From NCBI GenBank assembly GCA_963666535.1, contig OY762913.1, positions 3,038,001-3,102,000 of the forward strand: 64,000 nucleotides of DNA. The letters run 5' to 3'. Below are positions 42,932-51,050 of this stretch, in pieces (position 1 is the stretch's first letter; each line of letters begins with the position of its first letter). The DNA is from G963666535 sp963666535 (GTDB lineage: Bacteria > Bacillota > Clostridia > Oscillospirales > Oscillospiraceae). The notes under the pieces were generated by a model. It saw only the letters and a program-made list of their open reading frames with translations. It made no database searches and had not been told where the DNA came from. Both the position numbers and the translations under genes were made by a program.

Positions 42932-43453
42932 TCAGACCTTTTCCGGCTCGGGATACTCGACGCCAAAGGTCTCCACCGTGACCTTTGTCATCTTCTGCTC
43001 TTGCAGCGGACGATCGCTGCGGTCGCGTTTGGTATTCACGATGGCGTCTGCTACGTCCATTCCCTCAACGATTTTGCCAAAGGCCGCATACTGTCCGTCC
43101 AGATGGGGAGACTTTTCCACCATAATGAAGAACTGACTGCCCCCAGAGTCGGGGATCATGGTGCGAGCCATGGACAGAACCCCGCGATCGTGGACCAGAT
43201 CGTTGGGGAATCGGTTCTGGGAAAACTCTCCCTTGATGCAATAGCCGGGACCACCCGTACCGGTGCCATCGGGGTCGCCGCCCTGAATCATAAAACCGGG
43301 GATCACACGGTGGAAAATAACACCGTCATAATAGCCCTGCTTGATCAGAGAAATGAAGTTATTCACCGTGTTGGGAGCTTTGTCCGAATACAGCTCGGCG
43401 AGCATTTTCCCACCGCTGGCCACCTCGATGGTGACAATAGGGTTTTGCGCCAT
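42932..43453 (-). CDS. ppiB: Peptidyl-prolyl cis-trans isomerase, cyclophilin type
   Basis: The 173-aa protein covers a complete cyclophilin fold with no signal peptide, so it is cytosolic. Motifs are NTVNNFISLIKQGYYDGVIF, FHRVIPGFMIQGGDPDGTGT (catalytic R), GVLSMARTMIPDSGGSQFFI (Q and F of the active site) and LDGQYAAFGKIVEGMDV. It catalyses proline isomerisation during folding. An AAAGGAGAATG SD supports the start. It lies between smpB and ssrA, all on the minus strand. Confidence 0.93.
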   Translation of the reverse strand: MAQNPIVTIEVASGGKMLAELYSDKAPNTVNNFISLIKQGYYDGVIFHRVIPGFMIQGGDPDGTGTGGPGYCIKGEFSQNRFPNDLVHDRGVLSMARTMIPDSGGSQFFIMVEKSPHLDGQYAAFGKIVEGMDVADAIVNTKRDRSDRPLQEQKMTKVTVETFGVEYPEPEKV

Positions 43454-43478
43454 GTTACATTCTCCTTTACCATTGAAG

Positions 43479-43943
43479 TTATCTGTTTCTCATTTTCATC
43501 GTGCGGTCAATCTCCCGCTTGGCGTCCTTTTCGGCCGCCACTTCCCGCTTGTCATAGAGCTTTTTGCCCTTTGCCAGTCCGATCTCAATCTTCACCTTGG
43601 CGTGTTTTAGATAGACAGACAGCGGAATGAGGGCGTACCCGTCCTGCTTAACCAACCCGTAGAGTTTCAAAATTTCCCGTTTGTGCAAAAGGAGCTTTCG
43701 AACCCGCCGGGGGTCTTTATTGAAGATATTCCCCTTTTCATAGGGACTGATGTGCATGCTATAAACGCACATCTCTCCGTCCTTGGCAAGGCAGTAAGAA
43801 TCCTTCAGATTGATGTTGCCCAGGCGGATGGATTTGACCTCAGTGCCCGAAAGCTCAATGCCAGCCTCATACCGTTCCTCGATAAAATAATCATGAAACG
43901 CCTTGCTGTTTTTGGCGATCATTTTTACCTTTTCTTCCGGCAT
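43479..43943 (-). CDS. smpB: SsrA-binding protein SmpB
   Basis: The frame is open to 44090, but ATG 43943 has a GGGGGAGGTG SD and gives 154 aa, the normal SmpB length. Motifs: NSKAFHDYFIEERYEAGIEL, GTEVKSIRLGNINLKDSYC, PRRVRKLLLHKREILKL, and a basic tail (YDKREVAAEKDAKREIDRTM). SmpB binds the tRNA-like domain of tmRNA and places it in stalled ribosomes. ssrA is 1.0 kb downstream on the same strand, so the pair is clustered. Confidence 0.95.
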   Translation of the reverse strand: MPEEKVKMIAKNSKAFHDYFIEERYEAGIELSGTEVKSIRLGNINLKDSYCLAKDGEMCVYSMHISPYEKGNIFNKDPRRVRKLLLHKREILKLYGLVKQDGYALIPLSVYLKHAKVKIEIGLAKGKKLYDKREVAAEKDAKREIDRTMKMRNR

Positions 43944-44147
43944 GCGGACACCTCCCCCTGTGCAAAGCAATCGCATCTCATCATCCGATATAATGAGATC
44001 CGATGCCAGCAGCGCGTCCCGCGCCGTGGCTGAAATTCTAGCGTCTGGGCACAAAAGTGCCCCTATGCGCGTATCATAGCTGCTTTGCAAATATTATACC
44101 ACAATTCTTCGGGAAGGACAAGGGTGTGAAATGTCGCAAAAATGCAG

Positions 44148-44176
44148 TTGACATTTTTTTTAATTCGTGATAAAGT
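44148..44176 (+). promoter_or_regulatory. Promoter of the T-box/ECF transporter operon
   Basis: A perfect TTGACA (44148-44153), a 17-nt spacer and TAAAGT (44171-44176) lie directly upstream of the T-box leader. Confidence 0.6.
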
Positions 44177-44194
44177 AATCAAAATTAAATCCAC

Positions 44195-44450
44195 AAACCG
44201 TTGATTGAAAGTAGTACCCTTCTTGTAGTCAGTCCTCAGAGAGTCGCAGACAGTGAAATTGCGGCGGCGGGCGTGAAGGTGAATGGATTCATGAGGGTGG
44301 CGTAATGGCCAACGGAACTCTGTCCGTTATCTTGCAGAGCATATGTGTTTGCATATGTCTGAGTGGCCTTCGGGCAATTTGGGTGGTACCGCAGAGATAA
44401 ACGTCTTTGTCCCAGTATTTGGGATAGAGGCGTTTTTTTATATTTTTTTG
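44195..44450 (+). promoter_or_regulatory. T-box riboswitch, tryptophan specifier
   Basis: The leader shows a stem I with GAGAGTCGCAG and GTGAA-TGG-ATTCA. The TGG at 44284-44286 sits where the specifier codon is expected, which indicates tRNA-Trp. The T-box sequence TGGGTGGTACCGC is at about 44380-44392. A terminator (arms about 44402-44415 and 44421-44435) with a long T run follows. Uncharged tRNA would favour antitermination and expression of the downstream transporter. Confidence 0.88.
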
Positions 44451-44570
44451 GCCGAAGCGGCTGGGAGGCTGGCTCTATGAACCTTTTATTAAAACGATGG
44501 CGACCTTGTATTTCGACTGTTCCAACCCCAATCCATAACAAAAAATTGATGAATAAGGAGATCCTCCATC

Positions 44571-45140
44571 ATGGAAAATTCAACAAATAAAAGAGAAGTC
44601 CGCACAGCCGAGAAAAAAGGCATGGGAGTCAGCGACCTCATTCTGGTTGCCATCCTGCTGGCCGCAGGCGCCGTTTTGAAATTCACCGTCGGTTCCTTTA
44701 TTAACATCGCCGGCATGAAACCCAACTTTATCATCGCCATGTACTGCCTGGCCATTCTGCTCATCCGTCCCAAGCTGCATGAGGCGGCCATCATCGGCCT
44801 GATCGCCGGCGCGGTTTGCCAACTCTTCCCGGGCACCCCTTACCTCAACTTTCTTAGTGAGCTCATCGGCGCCAGTGCCATGTGCCTGCTCATCCGCTTC
44901 CCCATGCGAGCCGGGAAGCTGTCCCTGCAAGCCACAGTGGCAACCTTGGTCAGCACCGTACTCAGCGGCGGCACCTTTGTCGTATGCCTGTTCCTGTTCC
45001 TGAATGCGGATCCCTCCTCTCTGGTGGCCTATGTTCCTATTGTTCTGTGCACCGCAATTTTCAACGCTGTCATCGTCCAGGTGCTTTACATCCCCTTGAA
45101 GGCCGCGCTGAAAAAAGGCAGCGGGGAGACTGCGGCATGA
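44571..45140 (+). CDS. trpP: Tryptophan ECF transporter substrate-binding (S) component, TrpP-like
   Basis: The 189-aa membrane protein has about five or six hydrophobic segments and an AAGGAGATCC SD. The region LILVAILLAAGAVLKFTVGS with GMKPNFIIAMYCLAILLI resembles the TrpP family of S components (GMKPD motif). A tryptophan-specifying T-box precedes the gene, and two ATPases and a T component follow with ATGA-type overlaps. It captures the substrate, most likely tryptophan, in the membrane. The substrate is inferred from both the family and the specifier codon. Confidence 0.85.
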   Translation: MENSTNKREVRTAEKKGMGVSDLILVAILLAAGAVLKFTVGSFINIAGMKPNFIIAMYCLAILLIRPKLHEAAIIGLIAGAVCQLFPGTPYLNFLSELIGASAMCLLIRFPMRAGKLSLQATVATLVSTVLSGGTFVVCLFLFLNADPSSLVAYVPIVLCTAIFNAVIVQVLYIPLKAALKKGSGETAA

Positions 45141-45976
45141 TCCGCATCAAAGACCTTTCCTTTCGCTACGCCGAGGGTACCCGCATGGCGCTGGAACACA
45201 TTGATTTGACCATCGACAACGGAGATTTTGTCGGGGTGATCGGTAACAGCGGTGCGGGCAAGACCACCCTGACCTATGCGCTGAGCGGCGCGGTCCCCCA
45301 TCACTTCCGCGGCGACTTTTACGGCGGGGTAGAGGTAGACGGACTGGACACCGTGGACAGCACGCCGGAGGCAATTTCTCTGCGGCTTGGCAGCGTGTTT
45401 CAGGATGTGGACGCACAGATTCTGTCCTCCGTGGTGGAAGATGAACTGCTGTTCGGTCTGCTGAACTTTGGGATCCCCAGGGAGGAAATGGAGCCGCGCA
45501 TCAACCAGGCACTGGAGCAAGTGGGCATTTCCGACCTGCGTCAGCGAAACATTGCCACCCTCAGCGGCGGACAGAAGCAGCGGGTGGCCATCGCCTCCAT
45601 CCTGGCCCTGCGCCCCGACATCATCGTTCTGGATGAACCCACCGGGGAGCTGGACCCCTGCTGCAGCCGACAGATCTTTGAGTTGCTGCGCCAGCTCAAC
45701 GAGGAATTCGGCGTAACCGTGGTGGTGGTAGAACAGAAGATCATGCTGCTGTGCGAATTCTGCCGCCATCTGGTGGTGATGGACCAGGGCCGCATCTCCC
45801 TCTGCGGCACAGTGCGGGAGGTTTTGGCCCAAGGCGCCAAAATGGCCGCCATCGGCGTCAATATCCCTCGGGTGGTCAGCCTGAAAAACGAGTTGGCCGA
45901 CCGGGGCCTGTACAGCGGGGAGACCCCGCTCAATATACCCGAAGCAAAAATCATGGTGGAGAAGGTGCTTGCGTGA
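45137..45976 (+). CDS. ecfA1: ECF transporter ATP-binding protein A1
   Basis: ATG 45137 overlaps the S-component stop (ATGA). The protein is 279 aa. Walker A is GNSGAGKTT (about 37-45), the Q loop is VFQDVDAQ, the signature is LSGGQKQR, Walker B is IIVLDEPTGEL, and the switch residue lies in VVVVEQK, where Q replaces the usual His region. It pairs with the next ATPase to drive substrate uptake. It overlaps the next gene by GTGA. Confidence 0.9.
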   Translation: MIRIKDLSFRYAEGTRMALEHIDLTIDNGDFVGVIGNSGAGKTTLTYALSGAVPHHFRGDFYGGVEVDGLDTVDSTPEAISLRLGSVFQDVDAQILSSVVEDELLFGLLNFGIPREEMEPRINQALEQVGISDLRQRNIATLSGGQKQRVAIASILALRPDIIVLDEPTGELDPCCSRQIFELLRQLNEEFGVTVVVVEQKIMLLCEFCRHLVVMDQGRISLCGTVREVLAQGAKMAAIGVNIPRVVSLKNELADRGLYSGETPLNIPEAKIMVEKVLA

Positions 45977-46788
45977 TACAGCTGAACGACGTGTCCTTTG
46001 CCTATAAGGGGGGTGCGGCCATCCACCATGTGGACCTTTTCATTGGGCGCGGCGTATGTGCCGCCATCACCGGCACCAATGGTGCGGGCAAAACCACCGT
46101 CGTCAAACTGATCCGCGGATTGCTGCGCCCCTGCGCCGGCAGCATTATTCTGGACGGCACGGACATTGCCGAGATCCGTCCCAGCGCGCTGGCGGCAAAA
46201 GTGGGCTTTCTGTTCCAGAATCCGGATCGACAGTTGTGCTGCAGCACCATCCGGGAGGAACTGATGTTCACCCTGCAAAACACGGTTGCCGACCGGGATC
46301 AGCGGGAGGCGCTGTGTCAAACCATGATTGCCCGCTTTGGCTTTGACGAAGCCGCCAACCCGCTGAATCTCAGCCGTGGGGAGCGGCAGCGGGTTGCGCT
46401 GGCCTCGGTGATGGTCAGTCGACCCAACATTCTCATTTTGGATGAACCCACTACCGGACTGGATCACCGGGAGTGCGTCCATATCATGGATCTAGTGCGG
46501 GAATTCAACCGCGATGGCGCCACAGTATTGATGGTGTGCCACGACATGGAGCTGGTGCTGGACTACGCCGACCGTGTGGTGGTGATGGACAACGGCAAAA
46601 TTGTGGCTGACGCACCCGCGCTGGATGTTTTTTATAATGATACCGCCCTTGGGCAGGCAAACATTTTGCCCCCCCAGCTCATCGGACTCAGCCGCAGCCT
46701 CTCCACGCCCCTTGGCCGCGTGGGCAGCGTTTCTTCCATGGCCGATGTCATTCAGTCCACCAAAAATGGGGAGGTGGGCATGGCATGA
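45973..46788 (+). CDS. ecfA2: ECF transporter ATP-binding protein A2
   Basis: The likely start is GTG 45973, overlapping the previous stop by 4 nt, which gives 271 aa. Walker A is GTNGAGKTT, the Q loop is LFQNPDRQ, the signature is the variant LSRGERQR, Walker B is ILILDEPTTGLD, and the switch His is in MVCHDMEL. The LSRGE signature differs from the LSGGQ of its partner, as often seen in ECF pairs. It overlaps ecfT by ATGA. Confidence 0.9.
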   Translation: MIQLNDVSFAYKGGAAIHHVDLFIGRGVCAAITGTNGAGKTTVVKLIRGLLRPCAGSIILDGTDIAEIRPSALAAKVGFLFQNPDRQLCCSTIREELMFTLQNTVADRDQREALCQTMIARFGFDEAANPLNLSRGERQRVALASVMVSRPNILILDEPTTGLDHRECVHIMDLVREFNRDGATVLMVCHDMELVLDYADRVVVMDNGKIVADAPALDVFYNDTALGQANILPPQLIGLSRSLSTPLGRVGSVSSMADVIQSTKNGEVGMA

Positions 46789-47546
46789 CCGGTTTGATGG
46801 AATACATTCCCGGCAATTCCATTTTGCATCGCATGGATCCCCGCACCAAACTCCTCCTGCCCCTGATGATCTGCGCCGCTTGCTTTTCCGCGGGTAACCT
46901 TGCCGTTTTGTCGGGCCTTTTGCTGTTCGACGTGCTGCTGGGTATGGCGGGCGGTATTCTGCCCCAAACCCTGCGGCTGCTCAAAGGCCTTTTCAAGCTG
47001 TGTTTGTTCCTTTTTGTCCTTCAACTTCTGTTCATTCAGCACGGCAACGTGCTGCTTCCGCTTCCCTTCGGTATCCTCATCACTGACGACGGCGTGTATA
47101 CCGCCGCGCTGGTGGTACTGCGTCTTATGGGTGCTACCCTGCCGCTGGCACTGCTTTTGTCCCTGACCAAAATGAGCGATTTGACCACGGCGCTGGTGTG
47201 CAAGTGCCGCGTCCCGTACCCATACGCATTTGCCGTTTCCTCCGCCATTCGGTTTGTTCCCGGCTTTGCCAATGACCTTGCCGCAATTATGGAGGCACAG
47301 ACGGCGCGGGGCGTAGAATTCGATACCCGCAACCCCCTGAAAAAACTGCGGCTGATCTTCCCTCTCTGCATCCCTCTTCTCATTTCCTCGGTGAAGAAAA
47401 TCGACAGTTCTGCCCTAGCGGCGGAGCTGCGGGGATTCCATCTGCGCAGCAAGGACGCCTGCTTTCGGGAGATGCGCTTCGCCCTCCCCGATGGACTGGT
47501 CCTTCTCAGCGGCTGTCTGCTCATTGCGGTCGGCATTCTTTTTTAA
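46785..47546 (+). CDS. ecfT: ECF transporter transmembrane (T) component
   Basis: The 253-aa protein begins TGLMEYIPGNSILHRMDPRT, characteristic of EcfT. It has several hydrophobic helices, and the cytosolic coupling motif region (MEAQTARGVEFDTRN) holds an ARG sequence used to bind the ATPases. It is the last gene of the T-box-controlled operon; a terminator follows 25 nt later. Confidence 0.9.
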   Translation: MTGLMEYIPGNSILHRMDPRTKLLLPLMICAACFSAGNLAVLSGLLLFDVLLGMAGGILPQTLRLLKGLFKLCLFLFVLQLLFIQHGNVLLPLPFGILITDDGVYTAALVVLRLMGATLPLALLLSLTKMSDLTTALVCKCRVPYPYAFAVSSAIRFVPGFANDLAAIMEAQTARGVEFDTRNPLKKLRLIFPLCIPLLISSVKKIDSSALAAELRGFHLRSKDACFREMRFALPDGLVLLSGCLLIAVGILF

Positions 47547-47570
47547 CCTTGCTTTTCTTGCGGTAGCAGG

Positions 47571-47605
47571 AAAGGGCGCACCTTATTGGATAAGGTGCGC
47601 CCTTT
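47571..47605. terminator. Bidirectional terminator after the ECF operon
   Basis: A perfect 15-bp inverted repeat (47571-47585 with 47591-47605) lies between convergent genes. It is followed by CT-rich sequence. Confidence 0.75.
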
Positions 47606-47654
47606 CTACGTGGCAACAAGGTCGTTCCGGCCAGTCTCCCCGGGATGCTTCCTT

Positions 47655-48098
47655 TTAGCTGTGTTTAGCCCTGCCCAGGATCTCCCGCAGCTTGGCCACA
47701 AACGCTTTGTCCTGTTCCGTGGTTCGCTTAGCCGGACCCCTCAGCCGTCCACCGGCAGTTCGGATCTTTTTGGCGGTGTGGCGGGCGAGCAGCAATCCGT
47801 CAATGTTGTCGCTGGTGTATTCCATCCCGTCCTGGCTCACTGCCACAGCGCCGCGGGCAAGACACATCGCCGCCAATCCGTAGTCCTGTGTCACCACCAC
47901 ATCGCCGGAAATCAGCATATTCACCAGGTGAAAGTCCACACTGTCCGCTCCCTTGGAAACCGTAAGGGTCGTCGCACCCACACGCTGAAAGACATGGGCG
48001 GTGTCGCACAGGATCAGGCACTCCAGGTGATATTCTCCGGCCAGCGCGATGGTTTGATCCACCACGGGGCATCCGTCTGCATCAATGAGAATTCTCAT
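47655..48098 (-). CDS. YaiI/YqxD family protein (DUF188, PIN-like nuclease fold)
   Basis: ATG 48098 (SD GGGGGA) gives 147 aa. The protein starts MRILIDADGCPVVDQTIALA and contains GADSVDFHLVNMLISGDVVV, TQDYGLAAMCLARG and the C-terminal LRGPAKRTTEQDKAFVAKLR. All are standard for the UPF0178 family. Acidic residues in DADGCP and GDVVVTQDYGLA suggest a metal-dependent nuclease, but the biochemical role is not established. The start is next to the stop of the DUF1653 gene. Confidence 0.88.
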   Translation of the reverse strand: MRILIDADGCPVVDQTIALAGEYHLECLILCDTAHVFQRVGATTLTVSKGADSVDFHLVNMLISGDVVVTQDYGLAAMCLARGAVAVSQDGMEYTSDNIDGLLLARHTAKKIRTAGGRLRGPAKRTTEQDKAFVAKLREILGRAKHS

Positions 48099-48099
48099 G

Positions 48100-48369
48100 T
48101 CATTCCCCCGCTGCCGTTGTATGTTCGATTTGTCCATCAGGGCTTATATAGGTAAACCGCCGGAAGGTCACGCCATCCCGAGTCACCGTTTCGTTCCACA
48201 TACCCGCAGGTCGCACCCACACGCCGCCTTCGCCGTAAAGGGCCCGGTAAACCACCATTGACTCCATGGTTTCCGAGTGTCTCGCGAGGGACAGCACCTC
48301 GTATTCGTTGCCCTTAAAATGACGGTACCGCCCAAGCCGTATTTCCTCCACTGCCATACCCTGCCGCAT
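48100..48369 (-). CDS. DUF1653 family protein
   Basis: The 89-aa protein has the compact DUF1653 pattern: LGRYRHFKGNEYEVLSLARH, ETMESMVVYRALYGEGGVWV, RPAGMWNETV. These small proteins of unknown function are usually cytosolic. The start may be ATG 48369 or the next Met four codons later, because AAAGG and GGCAGGG lie before each. Its stop abuts the next gene's start, so they form an operon. Confidence 0.8.
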   Translation of the reverse strand: MRQGMAVEEIRLGRYRHFKGNEYEVLSLARHSETMESMVVYRALYGEGGVWVRPAGMWNETVTRDGVTFRRFTYISPDGQIEHTTAAGE

Positions 48370-48464
48370 CCTTTCTCCTCTATTTAGTATACCAAGCTTT
48401 TCGTTCCAGGTATACGTTATCTCACTGCATCGCTGCGTGGGCTGCGCTCATAGTAAACCATCTA

Positions 48465-48491
48465 ATAGTTTACTATTTTTTAGTAAACTAT
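48465..48491. promoter_or_regulatory. Palindrome with GTTTAC/GTAAAC half-sites
   Basis: An 11-bp inverted repeat (48465-48475 with 48481-48491) around TTTTT uses the same GTAAAC half-sites as the BirA-like operators nearby. Further half-sites occur at 48453-48458 and 48546-48551, but none has the 16-nt spacing. It may be a weak terminator for the FliB-like gene or an operator cluster. No gene is seen in 48370-48584. Confidence 0.35.
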
Positions 48492-48584
48492 ACATTATTT
48501 ACATTAATGCCTAATTCATTTATTTCAAGTTCTTTACGTTCTATTGTAAACAACTTTTCATGGCAGACGAATACGTTACTTTTT

Positions 48585-49736
48585 TCAGTCTGCCAGCAGA
48601 CACAAAATAGGTTCCAGTCCAAACCGCTCGTCCTCGCGGCACTGCTTGGCCAGCAGATCTAAATTGTCGGCGCAATGCTCTACCTCTCTGGAATAGCGAT
48701 GTATGAGATCAATCTGGTCTTCTGTTGCGAACTCGCCCTGTACCAGCCACTGCGCCATTCCCAGCTCCCGCAGAAGAAGGCCGCTGAGAACGGCGCTCTG
48801 CATACGGGAAAATACCTCCCGGTCAAAATCCGCGCGCAAAAAGTGCCGATACACAAAATACACCAAAAAGTGCTCGTACTCATACCACCGCTGCCCGTAA
48901 TAGGCCCGAAAGTCCTTGCACCGCTGCCCGTAGGCACGTCGCGCCTCAGCTGTGCCGTGCAGCTGCTCAATGGCATTGTTCAGCCGCTTCCCCCAGCTGT
49001 CCTTCAGCAAGTCAAGCCTGCAAAAGCCCGCAAGGAAACCTGCCATTTCCCGTTCGCCATCTTGACCGGAAAACTCCTCCATAAACTCCCCAAATGCTTC
49101 AGGCAGCTCAGGGCTTTTGTAAATGGCACAAACCTCGTCCAGTCTATCCGTCTCATCGCGATCCAGCATGGTCTGTATATCATGCGCAAACGCCAACGCC
49201 ATGGCGGCTCTGCGGTGCAGGGGAAAACGCCTGTCCTGCAAAAGTTCAATTGCCATCTCCCGGCAGGGCAGCAATCGTTCCAGCAACTGTTCATCCACAT
49301 CGTCACAGACGACCGGTTCCTCCTGCGTCCATTCCACGGGAAACGTGGCAAGCGCAGCATCCCGCAGCATCAGGCGGGTTACCTCGGGACAGGACGCGGA
49401 AAGGCTTACCTCCCGCAGCGTACCATATTCCTCCATAAACCGTGGATGACTGCGGCAGATAGCGCAGGTATACTCCTCGCCTAAAACGCGATGGATCTCG
49501 CATAACTTTTCCTCGGTTAAAAACGGGCAGCTTTCGCCCTTCAGTGCAAAGCAGCGGTCACCCTGGGAGACCACAACAGCACTTCGAATCCGCTCTCCCA
49601 ACTCGCCCGATACCTGCTGGTAATCCTGATAGGTCTCGTCGTCCAAAACCACTTCCCAGTCCTGGCAACAGGTATCAGGACAATTGGAGGCCAAGCAGGA
49701 AAATTCCTTATAGTAATGGGGTGTTCGAATCTCCAC
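48585..49736 (-). CDS. FliB-like cysteine-cluster protein
   Basis: The best start is GTG 49736 behind AAGGAGAG (7 nt); the open frame upstream lacks support. The 383-aa protein has the N-terminal cysteine cluster of the FliB/YkgJ group (C14, C19, C23, C24; text FSCLASNCPDTCCQDW). This is followed by CPFLTEEKLCEIHRVLGEEY and TCAICRSHPRF, and a helical C-terminal part with YEHFLVYFVYRHFLRADFDR. FliB proteins methylate lysines of flagellin, but no flagellar genes are near, so that role is uncertain. A BirA-type operator overlaps its promoter region. Confidence 0.85.
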   Translation of the reverse strand: MEIRTPHYYKEFSCLASNCPDTCCQDWEVVLDDETYQDYQQVSGELGERIRSAVVVSQGDRCFALKGESCPFLTEEKLCEIHRVLGEEYTCAICRSHPRFMEEYGTLREVSLSASCPEVTRLMLRDAALATFPVEWTQEEPVVCDDVDEQLLERLLPCREMAIELLQDRRFPLHRRAAMALAFAHDIQTMLDRDETDRLDEVCAIYKSPELPEAFGEFMEEFSGQDGEREMAGFLAGFCRLDLLKDSWGKRLNNAIEQLHGTAEARRAYGQRCKDFRAYYGQRWYEYEHFLVYFVYRHFLRADFDREVFSRMQSAVLSGLLLRELGMAQWLVQGEFATEDQIDLIHRYSREVEHCADNLDLLAKQCREDERFGLEPILCLLAD

Positions 49737-49767
49737 ATCCGTCTCTCCTTGCGAAATAATGGCTATT

Positions 49768-49795
49768 GTAAACCAATTCATCTTCACTTGTTTAC
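49768..49795 (-). promoter_or_regulatory. BirA-like operator in front of the FliB-like gene
   Basis: GTAAAC (49768-49773) and GTTTAC (49790-49795) are separated by exactly 16 nt. The spacing and half-sites equal those of the bioY operator at 52220-52247. On the minus strand a -10-like TACAAT overlaps the left half-site, consistent with repression. Confidence 0.6.
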
Positions 49796-49799
49796 TAAT

Positions 49800-49832
49800 A
49801 AAAGCATGGAGCGTACAACGCTCCATGCTTTT
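49800..49832 (-). terminator. Terminator of the PTS EIIC-like gene
   Basis: A perfect 14-bp inverted repeat (49800-49813 with 49819-49832) is followed on the minus strand by TTTTATTAG. It lies 36 nt past the stop. Confidence 0.8.
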
Positions 49833-49867
49833 ATTATAGCACTCTGTTTGCCCTTTGGGCAAGCATT

Positions 49868-50926
49868 TCATCTCAGCTTCAAATCCCCTTCTTTGATCCA
49901 GCCCATATGGCGGAACAGCAATCCGAACACCCAGCAGAGGACGGCCGGCAGCACAAAGCAAATCAGCACCAGGCCCATCCAGTCAAAGGGTGTAATTGCC
50001 GCCTTGGTCCCCGCCGCCACATCGGCGACCCAGCCGGTATAAATACCGATCTGACCCACCAGCCCGCAAGTTCCCATGCCGGAGGACACCGCCGCACCAT
50101 TCATCTGCAGCTGAAAGAAACATGTGGCAATGGGGCCGGTAATCGCGGAGGCAAGGATGGGCGGCCCCCAAATGCGAGGATTGCGAACGATGTTTCCCAT
50201 CTGAAGCATAGAGGTTCCGATCCCCTGAGAGACCAGTCCTCCCCAACGGTTTTCTGGAAATGACATCACCGCAAAGCCCACCATCTGAGCGCAGCAGCCT
50301 GCCACCGCAGCACCACCTGCAAGACCGGTAAGGCTAAGGGCCGCACAAATGGCGGCGGAGGAAATGGGCAGCGTTAAGGCAACGCCCACCACCACAGCTA
50401 CCACGATGCCCATCAGCAGGGGCTGCAACTCGGTGGCCCACATAATGACCTTGCCCAGCGAACTGGCGGCCGCTCCGATGGCAGGCGCCCACCACATGGC
50501 CAGCACCGCACCCACAAAGATTGTGACAAACGGGGTAACCAGAATGTCCACCTTGGTCTCCCCCGACACCATCTTGCCAATCTCTGCGGCAAGGATGGCA
50601 ATCACCAGAACCGCCAGAGGGCCCCCCGCCCCGCCAAGTGAGTTGGCGGCGTTCCCCACAGCGATCAGGGAAAACAGCACCAGCGGGGGTGCTCCCAGCG
50701 CGAACCCAATGGCCACCGCCATTGCCGGCCCTGCCATGGATGTAGCAAATCCGCCCACTTGGTTGAGAATGTCAACCCCGAATTGTGCACCCAGGGTGTT
50801 CATGATCGTACCGATCAGCAGCGAAGCAAACAGACCCTGTGCCATGGCGCCCAGCGCGTCAATTCCGTATCTCTTAGCTGAAATTTCGACGTTCTTCCGT
50901 TTAAAAAATGCTCTTACTTTTTCCAT
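49868..50926 (-). CDS. PTS EIIC-like membrane protein
   Basis: The 352-aa integral membrane protein has about eight to ten hydrophobic, Gly/Ala-rich segments. It resembles the stand-alone PTS_EIIC_2 family: ISAKRYGIDALGAMAQGLFA, LLIGTIMNTLGAQFG, LPISSAAICAALSLTGLAGG, NPRIWGPPILASAITGPIAT. No EIIA or EIIB domains and no PTS partners are close, so transport via phosphotransfer is not shown. The start is ATG 50926 or a GTG three codons upstream (SD GGTGGAG). A long palindrome lies just upstream. Confidence 0.8.
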   Translation of the reverse strand: MEKVRAFFKRKNVEISAKRYGIDALGAMAQGLFASLLIGTIMNTLGAQFGVDILNQVGGFATSMAGPAMAVAIGFALGAPPLVLFSLIAVGNAANSLGGAGGPLAVLVIAILAAEIGKMVSGETKVDILVTPFVTIFVGAVLAMWWAPAIGAAASSLGKVIMWATELQPLLMGIVVAVVVGVALTLPISSAAICAALSLTGLAGGAAVAGCCAQMVGFAVMSFPENRWGGLVSQGIGTSMLQMGNIVRNPRIWGPPILASAITGPIATCFFQLQMNGAAVSSGMGTCGLVGQIGIYTGWVADVAAGTKAAITPFDWMGLVLICFVLPAVLCWVFGLLFRHMGWIKEGDLKLR

Positions 50927-50941
50927 GTTCTCCACCCATCA

Positions 50942-50985
50942 AAAATAGTATATACACGTGTCTTGTCACCTGTATATACTATTTT
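50942..50985. promoter_or_regulatory. Palindromic operator candidate upstream of the PTS EIIC-like gene
   Basis: A perfect 15-bp inverted repeat, AAAATAGTATATACA (50942-50956) with its complement at 50971-50985, encloses a 14-nt loop. There is no T tract on the minus strand. The core GTATATAC resembles operators of GntR-type regulators; the binder is not known. Confidence 0.45.
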
Positions 50986-51050
50986 AGCAGGTTTAGCAGG
51001 ATTGTCAAGACGAATTTCCCGGAAGGCGTTTACTCTGCTGCCTTATGGGT

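Noticed and set aside
45086..46482. Long minus-strand ORFs opposite the ECF ATPase genes
   Set aside because: Antisense shadows rich in His/Gln; the plus strand carries complete ABC motifs.
48465..48560. Additional BirA operators upstream of the DUF1653 gene
   Set aside because: Half-sites GTAAAC/GTTTAC are present but none has the 16-nt spacing of the bioY site; kept only as a low-confidence palindrome.
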